From contig CAJQTK010000033.1 of NCBI GenBank assembly GCA_905620495.1, forward strand, positions 1-59,532: 59,532 nucleotides of DNA, in the 5' to 3' direction. Shown here in pieces: positions 9,361 through 18,793 of the stretch; within the stretch, counting starts at the first letter, position 1; every line of letters begins with the position of its first letter. The DNA comes from an uncultured Candidatus Pelagibacter sp. (GTDB taxonomy: Bacteria > Pseudomonadota > Alphaproteobacteria > Pelagibacterales > Pelagibacteraceae). The translations under genes were made by a program, and so were the position numbers. The notes beneath the pieces were generated by a model. The model was not told where the DNA came from, made no database searches, and saw nothing but the letters and a program-made list of their open reading frames with translations.

Positions 9361-10071
9361 CTAACTTCCTAAAAAAACCTTCTTAACTTTTTCGTTATTA
9401 ATTAATTCATTAGATTTACCGCTAATGACTAATCTTCCACTTTCAAGAACATAGCCCCTATCAGCCATACTTAGTGCTAATCTTACATTTTGCTCAACAA
9501 AAAGAATTGATATTCCTTCACTAACCACATTTTTGAATATCTTTATCAAATCTTTTACGACTAGTGGTGATAACCCTAAAAATGGTTCATCCACCATTAA
9601 AAGCTTAGGAAGCCCCATCAAACCTCTTGCTATAGCAAGCATTTGTTGCTCACCACCTGACATGGTGTGAGCTAGTTGGCTCGATCTAGATTCTAGTTTT
9701 GGAAAAATTTTATAAACCTTAGATAAAGAGCTGCTCAATTCTTCTTTTGCTTTAGGATGCCAAGCACCAAGAATAAGGTTTTGCATAACAGTTAAGTGTG
9801 GAAATACTCTTCTTCTTTCAAGTACATGGGAAATTCCTAACTCAGTTCTTTTGAAGGTTGGGATTTCAGAAATTAGATTATCTTTAAAATGTATACTTCC
9901 ATTCTTATGACTAACTAGATTGCTGATTGTATTCAAAATTGTACTTTTGCCAGATCCATTAGGTCCCAAAAGAGCAACCATTTCTCCGTTATCTACATTT
10001 ATTGATACATCCCAAATAACTTGAAAATCATCATATAAAACATCAATATTTTTTATATCAAGTAGCATCAA
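9361..10071 (-). CDS. livF: Liv-type ABC transporter ATPase, LivF (set 1)
   Basis: A 236-residue ABC ATPase of the branched-chain amino-acid uptake type. Walker A is GPNGSGKST, the signature is MSGGEQQML and Walker B ends LLMVDEP. The C-terminal VEQNVRLALSMADRGYVLESG pattern marks it as LivF rather than LivG. It overlaps livG by 14 bases and ends back to back with the convergent YcsI-family gene, with no visible terminator between them. Confidence 0.95.
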   Translation of the reverse strand: MMLLDIKNIDVLYDDFQVIWDVSINVDNGEMVALLGPNGSGKSTILNTISNLVSHKNGSIHFKDNLISEIPTFKRTELGISHVLERRRVFPHLTVMQNLILGAWHPKAKEELSSSLSKVYKIFPKLESRSSQLAHTMSGGEQQMLAIARGLMGLPKLLMVDEPFLGLSPLVVKDLIKIFKNVVSEGISILFVEQNVRLALSMADRGYVLESGRLVISGKSNELINNEKVKKVFLGS

Positions 10072-10780
10072 CAGTTCCTAAATATGAGTCTATTACTTCT
10101 TCATTTTTTTGAATTTCTTTTGGTGTTCCATAAGCAATTCTTTTACCTTGATCTAGTGCTAGAATATTGTCAGAAATTTCCATTATAATATTAATATTAT
10201 GCTCAATGGTAATTATTGTTACACCAGATTTTTTAAGTTTTTTAATTAACTCAACTAAACTTGGAATAGTCTTTTGATCAACACCCCCTGTAACTTCATC
10301 CATCAATAATAGTTTTGGTTCAATTGCCATTGCTCTTGCCATTTCTAACCTTTTTCTTTGACCTGTTGACAGCTCCCTAGCAAAATGATGTCTCTTTTCT
10401 ATAAGATCAACAAAATCTATTATTTCTAAAGCTTTATCCCTGGCCTTTTTAATATTGTCTTCTTTTACAAATGAGCCAATCATTACATTTTCTAATAATG
10501 TTTGATCTGCAAAAGGTTTTAATTTTTGAAAAGTTCTTCCAATACCTAGGCTACTAATTTTGTCAGGACTTAAACCTGATATATCCTTATCAAAGAAACT
10601 AACTTTACCATTGTCAGTTTTTGTATAGCCAGTAATTAAATCAAACAAAGTAGATTTTCCTGCACCATTGGGTCCTATAACTCCCAAAATTGTACCCTCT
10701 GTAACCTCAAAAGAAATATCATTATTGGCTTTTATGCCCCCAAAAGATCTACTTAAATTTTCTACAGATAAAATCTTCAT
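10058..10780 (-). CDS. livG: Liv-type ABC transporter ATPase, LivG (set 1)
   Basis: A 240-residue cytoplasmic ATPase. Walker A GPNGAGKST and the LivG-type block GIGRTFQKLKPF are clear; the signature is LSTGQRKRLEMA, a variant of LSGGQ, and Walker B is LLLMDEV. The ATG overlaps the livM stop by four bases. It energises the LivH1/LivM1 channel together with LivF1. Confidence 0.95.
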   Translation of the reverse strand: MKILSVENLSRSFGGIKANNDISFEVTEGTILGVIGPNGAGKSTLFDLITGYTKTDNGKVSFFDKDISGLSPDKISSLGIGRTFQKLKPFADQTLLENVMIGSFVKEDNIKKARDKALEIIDFVDLIEKRHHFARELSTGQRKRLEMARAMAIEPKLLLMDEVTGGVDQKTIPSLVELIKKLKKSGVTIITIEHNINIIMEISDNILALDQGKRIAYGTPKEIQKNEEVIDSYLGTVDAT

Positions 10781-11787
10781 CTTTGTTTTTTTCTTTCTAA
10801 AATATTTTTTGGAAAAAAAGATATAAGCCCTTCCGGTCTAAAGATGCAAATTAGCATTAGAATTAAACCATAAAGAATTAAATCTACAGCCCCTCCTGTT
10901 CCACCTAAATAAATTCTAGAATATTCTGAAATGGGAATAAGAATGGCTGCACCCACAATAGGGCCCCAAACATTTCCAATTCCACCAAGGACTGTGATCA
11001 ATAAAACAATAATTGAAATTTCTATATTAAATACTCTATCTGGATCAATAATAAGTATGTACTGAGCGAATAAACTTCCCATTGGTGCCATTATCATTGC
11101 TGAGATTACATAGGCTATAATTTTATAATTAGAAACATTTATACATAAGCTTAGAGCTGCTTGAGGATCATCTCTTACAGCTCTTAATCTGTATCCTAAT
11201 TTTGATCTACTTAAGATCCATACTAAAAAAAATGTAATTATAAAAAATACTAGAAAAATATAATAGTAAGGCATTTTGCTACTATGAAATTGAAGGGCAA
11301 ACCAAGAGTCTCCTGATGTCATCGGAACCCACACACCTGATGCAGCACCTACCCACTCCCATCTTTGAAATATAATTTGGAAGCTGATTCCTATTAATAA
11401 AGTAGCAATTGCAAAATAATGCCCACTAAGTCTCAACATTGGTATACCAATTAAAATTGCAGCAAATCCTGAAAGAATTATTCCAACAAAAATGCCTATC
11501 CATGGGGAAATACCGTATTGAACATAAAGGAATGATGTTGCATATGCTCCAATTCCAAAAAATGCTCCATGGCCTAAGCTAATTTGTCCTGAAAAACCTG
11601 CAATTACATTCCATGACTGAGCCATAACCGCATGCATAAAAATCATTATCATTAAATGAAGATAAAAAGAATTCAATCCAAAATGAGGTAAAGCAAACAA
11701 CAATACAATTAAGCCACTAATTAAAAATATAATTCTTTTATCAGTATTCCAAAGGGGTTCTGATTTTGCTGCTAATAATTTATCCAT
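10777..11787 (-). CDS. livM: Liv-type ABC transporter permease, LivM (set 1)
   Basis: A 336-residue membrane protein with eight or more hydrophobic helices. Family motifs are SLGHGAFFGIGAYA, HYFAIATL and the cytoplasmic loop RAVRDDPQAALSLCIN that contacts the ATPases, plus GGIGNVWGPIVGA. It is placed between livH and livG with two or fewer bases between genes. Confidence 0.95.
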   Translation of the reverse strand: MDKLLAAKSEPLWNTDKRIIFLISGLIVLLFALPHFGLNSFYLHLMIMIFMHAVMAQSWNVIAGFSGQISLGHGAFFGIGAYATSFLYVQYGISPWIGIFVGIILSGFAAILIGIPMLRLSGHYFAIATLLIGISFQIIFQRWEWVGAASGVWVPMTSGDSWFALQFHSSKMPYYYIFLVFFIITFFLVWILSRSKLGYRLRAVRDDPQAALSLCINVSNYKIIAYVISAMIMAPMGSLFAQYILIIDPDRVFNIEISIIVLLITVLGGIGNVWGPIVGAAILIPISEYSRIYLGGTGGAVDLILYGLILMLICIFRPEGLISFFPKNILERKKQR

Positions 11788-11789
11788 AA

Positions 11790-12656
11790 TTAATATCTTC
11801 CAAACAAACCTTGTGGTCTAAAAATTACTACTAATAGGTAAATTGCAAAAACATATAAAAGTTTAAAAGATGGATCTATTAATAGGCCACCAAGTGACTC
11901 GACTAATCCAATAATAATTCCTGCATATAGACATCCAATAATGCTTCCAAAACCTCCTAAAGCCACAGCAACGAATGCAAATAGAGCAAAATTTATTCCA
12001 ACATCGGTAAAAATAAAAAAATAGTTTGCCATCATGCCACCAGCAACACCAACACATCCAAGACCTATTGCCCAACCAATTGCAAACATCTTATCAGATG
12101 GTATGCCTAAAATTTCTGCAGCATGTCTATCCTGTGCAGTTGCCTGAAGTGCTAGCCCAGTTTCAGTTTTTGTTACAAATAAATAAAGTAAAACAAAAGC
12201 AACTAAACAAACTAAACTTGCAAACAATTGTGGTTGACCAATAAATATACCTGAAATTTCTAATCTTCCTTCTAATAATGGTTTATCAATATTTCTAAAG
12301 TCAGGTGTCCATAAAAACTGTGCAATCGATCTAATGAATATTGACAATCCAAATGTTGCACAAATCTGAATTAACATTTTAGCTTTTAATATGTATCTAA
12401 TTAAAAAATAATGAGTCAACACTCCACATAAGGCCATTAATAAAATTGTTATTGGTATCGAAAAAATAGGATCTAACCCAAATAAAGACCATAGCCAGAA
12501 AGATGAAAACATTGATAGCATTAAATGTTCCCCATGTGCAAAATTTACAATATCCATTAATCCAAAAATTAAACTTAAACCTGCAGCAATTAATGCGTAA
12601 ATTAAACCCATCATTAATCCAGTTGCTACTGCTTGTAAGATAATTTCAGTTGTCAT
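11790..12656 (-). CDS. livH: Liv-type ABC transporter permease, LivH (set 1)
   Basis: A 288-residue integral membrane permease. The pattern GLIYALIAAGLSLIFGLMDI and NFAHGEHLML at the N-terminus and the ATPase-contact loop ATAQDRHAAEILGI are standard for LivH. It is the first gene of the minus-strand set-1 permease/ATPase operon and is divergent from the set-1 binding protein, 109 bases away. Confidence 0.95.
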   Translation of the reverse strand: MTTEIILQAVATGLMMGLIYALIAAGLSLIFGLMDIVNFAHGEHLMLSMFSSFWLWSLFGLDPIFSIPITILLMALCGVLTHYFLIRYILKAKMLIQICATFGLSIFIRSIAQFLWTPDFRNIDKPLLEGRLEISGIFIGQPQLFASLVCLVAFVLLYLFVTKTETGLALQATAQDRHAAEILGIPSDKMFAIGWAIGLGCVGVAGGMMANYFFIFTDVGINFALFAFVAVALGGFGSIIGCLYAGIIIGLVESLGGLLIDPSFKLLYVFAIYLLVVIFRPQGLFGRY

Positions 12657-12685
12657 TCATTTTATAAAATTTTTTGTACTGTTTG

Positions 12686-12715
12686 TTGAAAAGTAAGTCA
12701 TTGAATTGATATAAT
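12686..12715 (+). promoter_or_regulatory. Predicted promoter for the set-1 binding protein
   Basis: TTGAAA at 12686-12691 and TATAAT at 12710-12715 are spaced 18 bases in the intergenic region between livH and the binding-protein gene. A strong Shine-Dalgarno stretch (AAGAGGGAA) precedes the ATG at 12766. Strong signals fit the high expression usual for periplasmic binding proteins in SAR11. Confidence 0.65.
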
Positions 12716-12765
12716 ATATAGTATTAGATTATATTTTTAAAAAAAACAAATAAGAGGGAAAATAA

Positions 12766-14022
12766 ATGAAAAAATTAATACTTTCGATATTTACTTTTTT
12801 ATCATTAATTTGCGCACCGGTTATAAGTGCTGCAGAAGATGTTAAGATTGGAGTACTTTATCCATTAACTGGGCCTGTTGCTCAAGTTGGTAAAGACGCA
12901 GTAGCTGCAGTGCAAACTGCTTTAGACATTATAAATAATAGCCATAATATTCCTGGTATGCCTTTAGCAAAAGATGCTGGCCTAAAAGGTTTAGGTGGTG
13001 GAAAAATATCAATTGTTGTTGGCGATCATGGTGGAAAACCTGATATCGGAGTTGGTGAAACAGAAAAAATGTTAACCTCTGATAAAGTTCATGCAATGTT
13101 TGGTGCTTATTACTCATCTGTTACAGGTGCAGCAAGTCAAGTATCTGAAAGAGCCGGTATACCTTGGGTTAATGGGGAGTCTACTTCTCCAAAATTAACT
13201 ACAAGAGGATTTAAATACTTCTTTAGAGTAACGCCGCATGATGGTGAATTTACTCAATTAATGTTTGAATTTATGGATGACTTTAACAGTAAGAATAATA
13301 ATAAGTTAAAGACAGTTGGAATTATTCATGAAGATACTCTTTGGGGAGCTGATAGTGGTGGAACTCAAAATAAAATGGCTAAAGACAAAGGTTATAAAGT
13401 TGTAGAAAAAATTAGCTATAAAGCAAAGACAACTTCTTTAAGTTCTGAAGTACAGAGATTAAAGGCAAAAAACCCAGACGTTTTATTACCATCTTCTTAC
13501 ACGGCTGATGCTTACTTGTTTTTAAATACAGCTAAAGAACTTGATTATAATCCTAAACTATTAGTTGCACAAAATGCTGGCTATACTGATCCAAAATTTA
13601 TAGCTACAATGGGAAGTAAAGCTGAAGGAGTGATTACAAGATCACCTTTTAACACTGACTTGGCAACTACAATTCCAATGATTGGAACTATAAATGATCT
13701 ATTTAAGAAAAATTCTGGTGGACGAGATTTATCAGATGTGCCTGCTAGAGCATTTACTGGTTTTATGGCGTTAGCTAATGCAATTAATAACGCTGGATCA
13801 ACAGATCCAGAAAAGATTAGACAAGCATTAGTAGATTTGGATATGTCATCTGACTCTCTTATTGTTCCTTATAGAGGAATTAAGTTTGGTGCTGATGGTC
13901 AAAATGAAAAAACAAGAGGTATTTTGATGCAAGTACAAGGTGGAAAATACTGTACAGTTTATCCATTTGAGTTAGCAGCGTGTAAATTACAATACCCAAT
14001 GCCTACTTGGTCACAGAAATAA
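12766..14022 (+). CDS. Periplasmic substrate-binding protein, Liv/urea-amide type (set 1)
   Basis: A 418-residue type I periplasmic binding protein with a signal peptide ending around ISAAED, then the family opening KIGVLYPLTGPVAQVG. YSSVTGAASQVSERAGIPWV and SPFNTDL are further typical blocks. It is the only binding protein next to LivHMGF set 1 and is transcribed divergently. The family binds branched-chain amino acids, amides, urea or other small amino-acid-like ligands; the ligand cannot be read from sequence. Adjacent 5-oxoproline genes make such ligands worth testing. Confidence 0.92.
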   Translation: MKKLILSIFTFLSLICAPVISAAEDVKIGVLYPLTGPVAQVGKDAVAAVQTALDIINNSHNIPGMPLAKDAGLKGLGGGKISIVVGDHGGKPDIGVGETEKMLTSDKVHAMFGAYYSSVTGAASQVSERAGIPWVNGESTSPKLTTRGFKYFFRVTPHDGEFTQLMFEFMDDFNSKNNNKLKTVGIIHEDTLWGADSGGTQNKMAKDKGYKVVEKISYKAKTTSLSSEVQRLKAKNPDVLLPSSYTADAYLFLNTAKELDYNPKLLVAQNAGYTDPKFIATMGSKAEGVITRSPFNTDLATTIPMIGTINDLFKKNSGGRDLSDVPARAFTGFMALANAINNAGSTDPEKIRQALVDLDMSSDSLIVPYRGIKFGADGQNEKTRGILMQVQGGKYCTVYPFELAACKLQYPMPTWSQK

Positions 14023-14040
14023 TTTAAAATAATAATTTGG

Positions 14041-14072
14041 AAAGGCGGTCATTAAATTGATCGCCTTTTTTT
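14041..14072 (+). terminator. Rho-independent terminator after the set-1 binding protein
   Basis: AAAGGCGGTCA and TGATCGCCTTT form an 11-pair stem with one G-U pair around a TTAAAT loop, followed by a run of T. It lies 19 bases after the stop codon, in the direction of the binding-protein gene. Confidence 0.9.
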
Positions 14073-14127
14073 ATAAACTAATATTTTTTATTGAATAATT
14101 TTAATTATTTAATATTATAAAAAGACC

Positions 14128-14742
14128 TTGATAGAAGAATTCATAATTTTAACCCAAATTATCTTTATAGATATTATCTTAGCTGCCGATAATGCTATTA
14201 TTATTGGTTTAATTGCTGCTAACTTTGTTCCCAAAAATAGAAAGCAAATAATCTTGTGGGGTGTTGCTGGTGCTTTTGTTTTTAAGATTATTTTTGCATT
14301 TTTTGCAACTTACTTGTTTGAATTTTATTATATTAAAATTTTAGGTGGATTGCTTCTAATATGGATTGTTAACGATTTAAGAAAAGATTTAGTTGAGATG
14401 AAGAATAAGATTAAGTCTCCAATAAAAAAATCAGCAGAACCATCTTTTGTAAAAAGTATTTATAAAGTTTTGTTTGCAGATATTACGATAAGCTTTGACA
14501 ACGTGATTGGCGTAGTTGGTGCTGCAAAAGGCTACTTTGGTTTTATGATATTTGGACTTGTTTTATCAGTCGTATTGACGGGTGCTTTGGCTACTTATTT
14601 AGCAAATTATATCCAGAAACATTTATGGATAGCGTATGTAGGTTTAGGATTTATTTTAATAGTAGCGCTTCAATTAATAATTGGTGGATTAAATGATTAT
14701 GGAGTTTTATCAATTAATGAAACTTTTAAACAATACTTTTAA
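14128..14742 (+). CDS. TerC/YjbE-family membrane protein
   Basis: A 204-residue membrane protein of the TerC family (metal, in some cases manganese, export). The paired acidic motifs within helices are seen as DIILAADNAIIIGL and DITISFDNVIGVVGAAKG. The only suitable start is a TTG at 14128; there is no ATG until well inside the first helix, and AAAGA lies just upstream. It ends one base from convergent panB. A role in manganese homeostasis is a family-level guess. Confidence 0.85.
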   Translation: MIEEFIILTQIIFIDIILAADNAIIIGLIAANFVPKNRKQIILWGVAGAFVFKIIFAFFATYLFEFYYIKILGGLLLIWIVNDLRKDLVEMKNKIKSPIKKSAEPSFVKSIYKVLFADITISFDNVIGVVGAAKGYFGFMIFGLVLSVVLTGALATYLANYIQKHLWIAYVGLGFILIVALQLIIGGLNDYGVLSINETFKQYF

Positions 14743-14743
14743 T

Positions 14744-15517
14744 TTAATAAGAATGTTTTTTAGTAGGGAATTTAACTTTTATTACATCCTGTTTAAATTT
14801 TAGTGCTGCATCATTTATTTGCTTTTCAATATTTGAATACTTTTTAACGAACCTTGCACTAATTTTATTTAGTCCTATAAGATCATCTGTAACCAAAACT
14901 TGTCCATCACAGTGAGCTGAAGCACCTATTCCAATTGTCGGTATACTTATTGTTTTTGTAATTTCTTTTGCTAAAGAACTTTCCACACACTCTAAAACAA
15001 TTGAAAAAACACCTGCCGCTTCTAACAGTTTAGAATCTCTTAAAATATTTTTTCTTTCATTAGTATTTTTTCCCTTAAATTTAAAATTTGTTGCTGATTG
15101 AGGTAGTACTCCAAGATGACCCATCACCGGAATTTTATTCTTGATTAAAGTTTTGATTATTTGACAAACTTTTTTTCCACCCTCAATCTTAACAGCATCG
15201 CATTTTGTTTGTGAAATAATTTTTTTTGCATTTGTTAATGCTTCCTTTGGGTTTCGATAAGTATTATAGGGCATATCCACAACCATTAAACTTTTTGTAA
15301 CACCCATTCTAACGCTTTTGGAATGCTGTATCATCATATCCAATGTTACTTTTTTTGTAGATGAAAAATTATACAAGACAGATCCAAGTGAATCTCCAAC
15401 TAAAATAAGATCACAATGTTTATCAATTATAGATGCTATATTTTTAGAATAAGCAGTGAGACTTATAATTTTTGATTTATTCTTTTTTTTAATTAGGTCT
15501 AAAATTTTTTTTTGCAT
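14744..15517 (-). CDS. panB: 3-methyl-2-oxobutanoate hydroxymethyltransferase
   Basis: First step of pantothenate synthesis: adds a hydroxymethyl group from methylene-tetrahydrofolate to 2-oxoisovalerate. The 257-residue protein has LTAYSKNIASIID, VGDSLGSVLYN, VDMPYNTYR, VKIEGG and GHLGVLPQSATNFKFKG, all family blocks. It begins five bases after the glyoxalase relic. No panC or panD lies in this window. Both its substrates connect to neighbours in the window (ilv genes, gcvT product). Confidence 0.95.
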   Translation of the reverse strand: MQKKILDLIKKKNKSKIISLTAYSKNIASIIDKHCDLILVGDSLGSVLYNFSSTKKVTLDMMIQHSKSVRMGVTKSLMVVDMPYNTYRNPKEALTNAKKIISQTKCDAVKIEGGKKVCQIIKTLIKNKIPVMGHLGVLPQSATNFKFKGKNTNERKNILRDSKLLEAAGVFSIVLECVESSLAKEITKTISIPTIGIGASAHCDGQVLVTDDLIGLNKISARFVKKYSNIEKQINDAALKFKQDVIKVKFPTKKHSY

Positions 15518-15521
15518 TTGT

Positions 15522-15689
15522 TTACCAAGAGCCAGTATTCTCCATTGATGCCCATGGTTCTTTAATTTCTAAAGTACTTTCTTGTAAAATTTCTATTCTT
15601 CTTGTCTCAATTAAACCTAATCCATTACAGTAAAAATTTAATGACTTCTCAACATTTGAGATTCTAATCATTGTATGTAAATATTTCAT
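15522..15689 (-). pseudogene. gloA: Glyoxalase I relic with an in-frame internal deletion (55-codon open frame)
   Basis: A short frame absent from the ORF track. Its first 31 residues (MKYLHTMIRISNVEKS..., FYCNGLGLIETRR) match the N-terminus of alphaproteobacterial lactoylglutathione lyase, and its last 24 (IEILQES ... EPWASMENTGSW) match the very C-terminus of the same enzyme, which I recall as IELLQKG...EPWASMPNTGTW. The roughly 80 residues between, carrying most metal and glutathione ligands, are gone, yet the frame stays open to a normal stop. It cannot be a working glyoxalase. It may be a relic or a repurposed small protein. Confidence 0.85.
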
Positions 15690-15706
15690 AATATAATAAT
15701 TTTATT

Positions 15707-17077
15707 TTATTTTATTTCGATTTTCTCAGGAAGTATACCTTTTGGACGGTATCTCATGATTAATAGAAGGCCCATACCCATCATTAAATATCTAAAGTAT
15801 GGAACACTTTCAATTAAGTGAATTTTAAACGCATGCGTATCCGCTAGGCCTGCTGTAAATAGATTAATTAAGAAGAAAGCAATTGGCGCTGCTTCAATCC
15901 ATAAAAACCAGACTGCAAAACCACCTAAAATTGCTCCAAAATTATTTCCACTTCCTCCAACAATTACCATTACCCAAATAAGAAATGTATATCTCATCGG
16001 TCGATAGCTTCCCGGTGTAAACAGGCCATCTTGTGTAACTAACATTGCACCTGCTATTCCTACTATTGCTGAGCCTAAAATAAATATTAACAAGTGTTGC
16101 TTAACAACATTTTTACCCATAGCATTTGCTGCCTCCTCATTATCTCTTATAGCTCTCATCATTCTTCCCCATGGAGAATAAAGAGCTTTTTGAGTAATTA
16201 TTAACAAAACCACAACTACTATTAAAAATAATCCTGAATAACAAAGTTTTACAAATACTGAAGATCCTTCAATAACTAATTGATTAAGTGCCGCTTGTTT
16301 ATCGGCTATACTTGTCATTAAATCTAATTTACCAGAATTAAATTTTGCAACTAAGTTTATAAACCATTCTTTAGTTTGAAGTTCAACCTCATAAGGTACT
16401 GGTCGATCTAATCCAATTACATTCTTAACGCCTCTGGTTAGCCAGTCTTCGTGCTTTATGATAGCAATAACAATTTCTGAAATAAGTAATGTTGCGATAG
16501 CTAAATAGTCTGCACGCAATCCTAAAGCTACTTTACCCACTATAAATGCTAAACCTGCAGCAAAAAAAGCGCCAACAATCCAAGAAAATACTATAGGCAA
16601 ACCAAGTCCTCCAAGAAATCCCGTTGTTGCGGGGTTAACACTTTCAATGGCTTCAATACTTGGTTCTGATGTTATTCTTATAATAACAATTCCAGCAATA
16701 ATAATTGCTGCAATACCATAGGTTCTAATTTTTGATTTTTCAAAATTTTTTAATACAAAACGTACTGCAAACACCATCACGACTATTAAACACAAACACA
16801 TTAAAATATTAAAACCACCTGCAACCCATGCTTCTTGAACAGGATCTACGGATATTAAAACTGCAGCTAACCCTCCTAGCGCAGCATAACCCATGAGACC
16901 AAAATTAATTAAACCTGCGTAACCCCATTGAATATTTGCACCCATTGTCATCACTGCTGAAATTAAGCACATGTTAAAAATAGATAGAGCAACATTCCAA
17001 GATTGAAATATTCCAACTAAAACAATAAGTCCCAACATTATTGCATAGGCTATAATCACATTTAGGTGTTTTCTCAC
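15707..17077 (-). CDS. livM: Liv-type ABC transporter permease, LivM (set 2)
   Basis: A 456-residue permease, over 100 residues longer than ordinary LivM. The core is present: INFGLMGYAALGG, LRADYLAIATLLISE, ATPase-contact loop RAIRDNEEAANAMG and GGSGNNFGAILGG. The extra length comes from an insert in the middle (around residues 210-280, with VKNVIGLDRPVPYE) that looks periplasmic, and from longer membrane segments. It overlaps livH2 by four bases and is the last transporter gene of the long minus-strand array. Confidence 0.92.
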   Translation of the reverse strand: MRKHLNVIIAYAIMLGLIVLVGIFQSWNVALSIFNMCLISAVMTMGANIQWGYAGLINFGLMGYAALGGLAAVLISVDPVQEAWVAGGFNILMCLCLIVVMVFAVRFVLKNFEKSKIRTYGIAAIIIAGIVIIRITSEPSIEAIESVNPATTGFLGGLGLPIVFSWIVGAFFAAGLAFIVGKVALGLRADYLAIATLLISEIVIAIIKHEDWLTRGVKNVIGLDRPVPYEVELQTKEWFINLVAKFNSGKLDLMTSIADKQAALNQLVIEGSSVFVKLCYSGLFLIVVVVLLIITQKALYSPWGRMMRAIRDNEEAANAMGKNVVKQHLLIFILGSAIVGIAGAMLVTQDGLFTPGSYRPMRYTFLIWVMVIVGGSGNNFGAILGGFAVWFLWIEAAPIAFFLINLFTAGLADTHAFKIHLIESVPYFRYLMMGMGLLLIMRYRPKGILPEKIEIK

Positions 17078-18084
17078 AGTACCTTCCCTTTAAATATTCC
17101 ATTAGGTCTATAGAGCAAGACAATCACTAGTATAGAAAACGATACAGCGAATTTATAATCAGTTGATAGCAGCTGAATTAAAGTTTCTGGCTCCATACTT
17201 GCTGGTAAAACATACATAAAGAATTTCTTGTAAGCGTAGGTCAGGAATATTTCTGAAAAAGCTATAACATAGCCACCTAAAAATGCTCCAAAAGGGTTTC
17301 CAATACCTCCTACAATTGCTGCAGCAAAAATTGGTAACATGTTATTAAAGTAGGTAAATGGTTTAAAACTTTTGTCCAAACCATATAATGCACCACCAAT
17401 AGTTGCTAAAATACCTGCAATAATCCATGTAATCATAACTACTCTTTTTGGATCTATTCCTGATAATAAAGCTAAATCTTCGTTATCTGAATAAGCACGC
17501 ATACTTTTTCCAGTTTTAGTTTTGTTTAAAAACCAAAATAAAATGGAGACCAGTACTAATGTTATAAATATTGTCATTACTTGACTGGATTTAATTGCTA
17601 ACCCCTCATTAAGTCCTGTCATTTCTTTAAACTCCCCTGCTTTAATAATAAATCTTTCTCCATCAAAAAACCTTCTGTCACTAGGACCAATTATTATTCT
17701 AACTACGGCTTGTGTTACAAACATTACACCAATACTAACCATTGCAAGTTGAACGGGTGGACTTTTGTTAACTCTGTAATACCTGAATACAAATTTATCT
17801 ATAAAAAGCATGTACCCAATCATAAAGATTATAGCAAAAGGTATTGCAAGAAGAGCTGTTGGTAAAACACCTAAAGAAATCCCAATTGATTGAAAGTACC
17901 AAGTAATTAAAATAGTTACCATCGTTCCAAATGCCATCATGTCTCCAGTTGCAAAATTAGCAAATCTTAGAATTCCATAAATTAAAGTTACGAATATTGC
18001 ACCTAGTGCTAACTGCGAACCATAAGTAAGAGCTGGTACAAAAATATAGTTTAATAATAATATAATGGCATTTAAAAAATCCAT
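17074..18084 (-). CDS. livH: Liv-type ABC transporter permease, LivH (set 2)
   Basis: A 336-residue permease with LGAIFVTLIYGILRFANFATGDMM at the N-terminus (the LivH helix with NFATGD in place of NFAHGE), ATPase-contact loop RAYSDNEDLALLSGID and GGIGNPFGAFLGG. It lies one base from livF2. Like LivM2 it is longer than the family average. No binding protein gene lies next to this set. Confidence 0.93.
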   Translation of the reverse strand: MDFLNAIILLLNYIFVPALTYGSQLALGAIFVTLIYGILRFANFATGDMMAFGTMVTILITWYFQSIGISLGVLPTALLAIPFAIIFMIGYMLFIDKFVFRYYRVNKSPPVQLAMVSIGVMFVTQAVVRIIIGPSDRRFFDGERFIIKAGEFKEMTGLNEGLAIKSSQVMTIFITLVLVSILFWFLNKTKTGKSMRAYSDNEDLALLSGIDPKRVVMITWIIAGILATIGGALYGLDKSFKPFTYFNNMLPIFAAAIVGGIGNPFGAFLGGYVIAFSEIFLTYAYKKFFMYVLPASMEPETLIQLLSTDYKFAVSFSILVIVLLYRPNGIFKGKVL

Positions 18085-18085
18085 A

Positions 18086-18793
18086 CTATCCTCCTAAAAA
18101 AGAGCTTCTTACTCTTGGGTCATTTAATAATTCTTGACCAGTTCCTGAATATTTATTTTCTCCCGTAACTAATACATACCCTCTATCAGAAATGTTAAGA
18201 GCTTGTTTTGCATTTTGCTCAACCATTAATATTGCTACATTAGTTCTTTTTACTTTAATGATATGATCAAATAACTCATCCATTACTATTGGGGATACAC
18301 CAGCAGTAGGCTCATCCAACATTAAAACTGATGGTTTGATCATTAACGCTCTTCCAAGAGCAACTTGTTGTCTTTGACCACCTGACAACTCACCAACTAA
18401 CTGATTTCTTTTTTCTCTTAATATTGGAAACAGTTCATAAATTTCTTCTATAATATTTTGATAATCATCATCTCTTAAATAAGCACCCATCTCTAAATTT
18501 TCTTCAACACTCATTCCTGTAAAAACATTTTTTGTTTGCGGTACAAACGAAATACCTTCTCTAACTCTATCTTGCGGAGAAAGTTTTGAAATATCTTTCC
18601 CATTAATAACAACAGCACCTGATTTTAAGTTTATAAGACCAAGTAATGCTTTCATGGCTGTAGATTTACCAGCACCGTTGGGTCCTAGAATTGATACTAT
18701 CTCTCCTCTATTTACATCAACAGAACAGGAATTAATAATATCTGGTCCAGTGCCATATCCACCTGTCATTTTTAAACCTTCAAAAAAAGCCAT
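18086..18793 (-). CDS. livF: Liv-type ABC transporter ATPase, LivF (set 2)
   Basis: A 235-residue ATPase with Walker A GPNGAGKST, signature LSGGQRQQVALG, Walker B VLMLDEP and the LivF-like ending VEQNAKQALNISDRGYVL. Its ATG shares a base with the livG2 stop, so the two should be translationally coupled. Confidence 0.95.
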   Translation of the reverse strand: MAFFEGLKMTGGYGTGPDIINSCSVDVNRGEIVSILGPNGAGKSTAMKALLGLINLKSGAVVINGKDISKLSPQDRVREGISFVPQTKNVFTGMSVEENLEMGAYLRDDDYQNIIEEIYELFPILREKRNQLVGELSGGQRQQVALGRALMIKPSVLMLDEPTAGVSPIVMDELFDHIIKVKRTNVAILMVEQNAKQALNISDRGYVLVTGENKYSGTGQELLNDPRVRSSFLGG

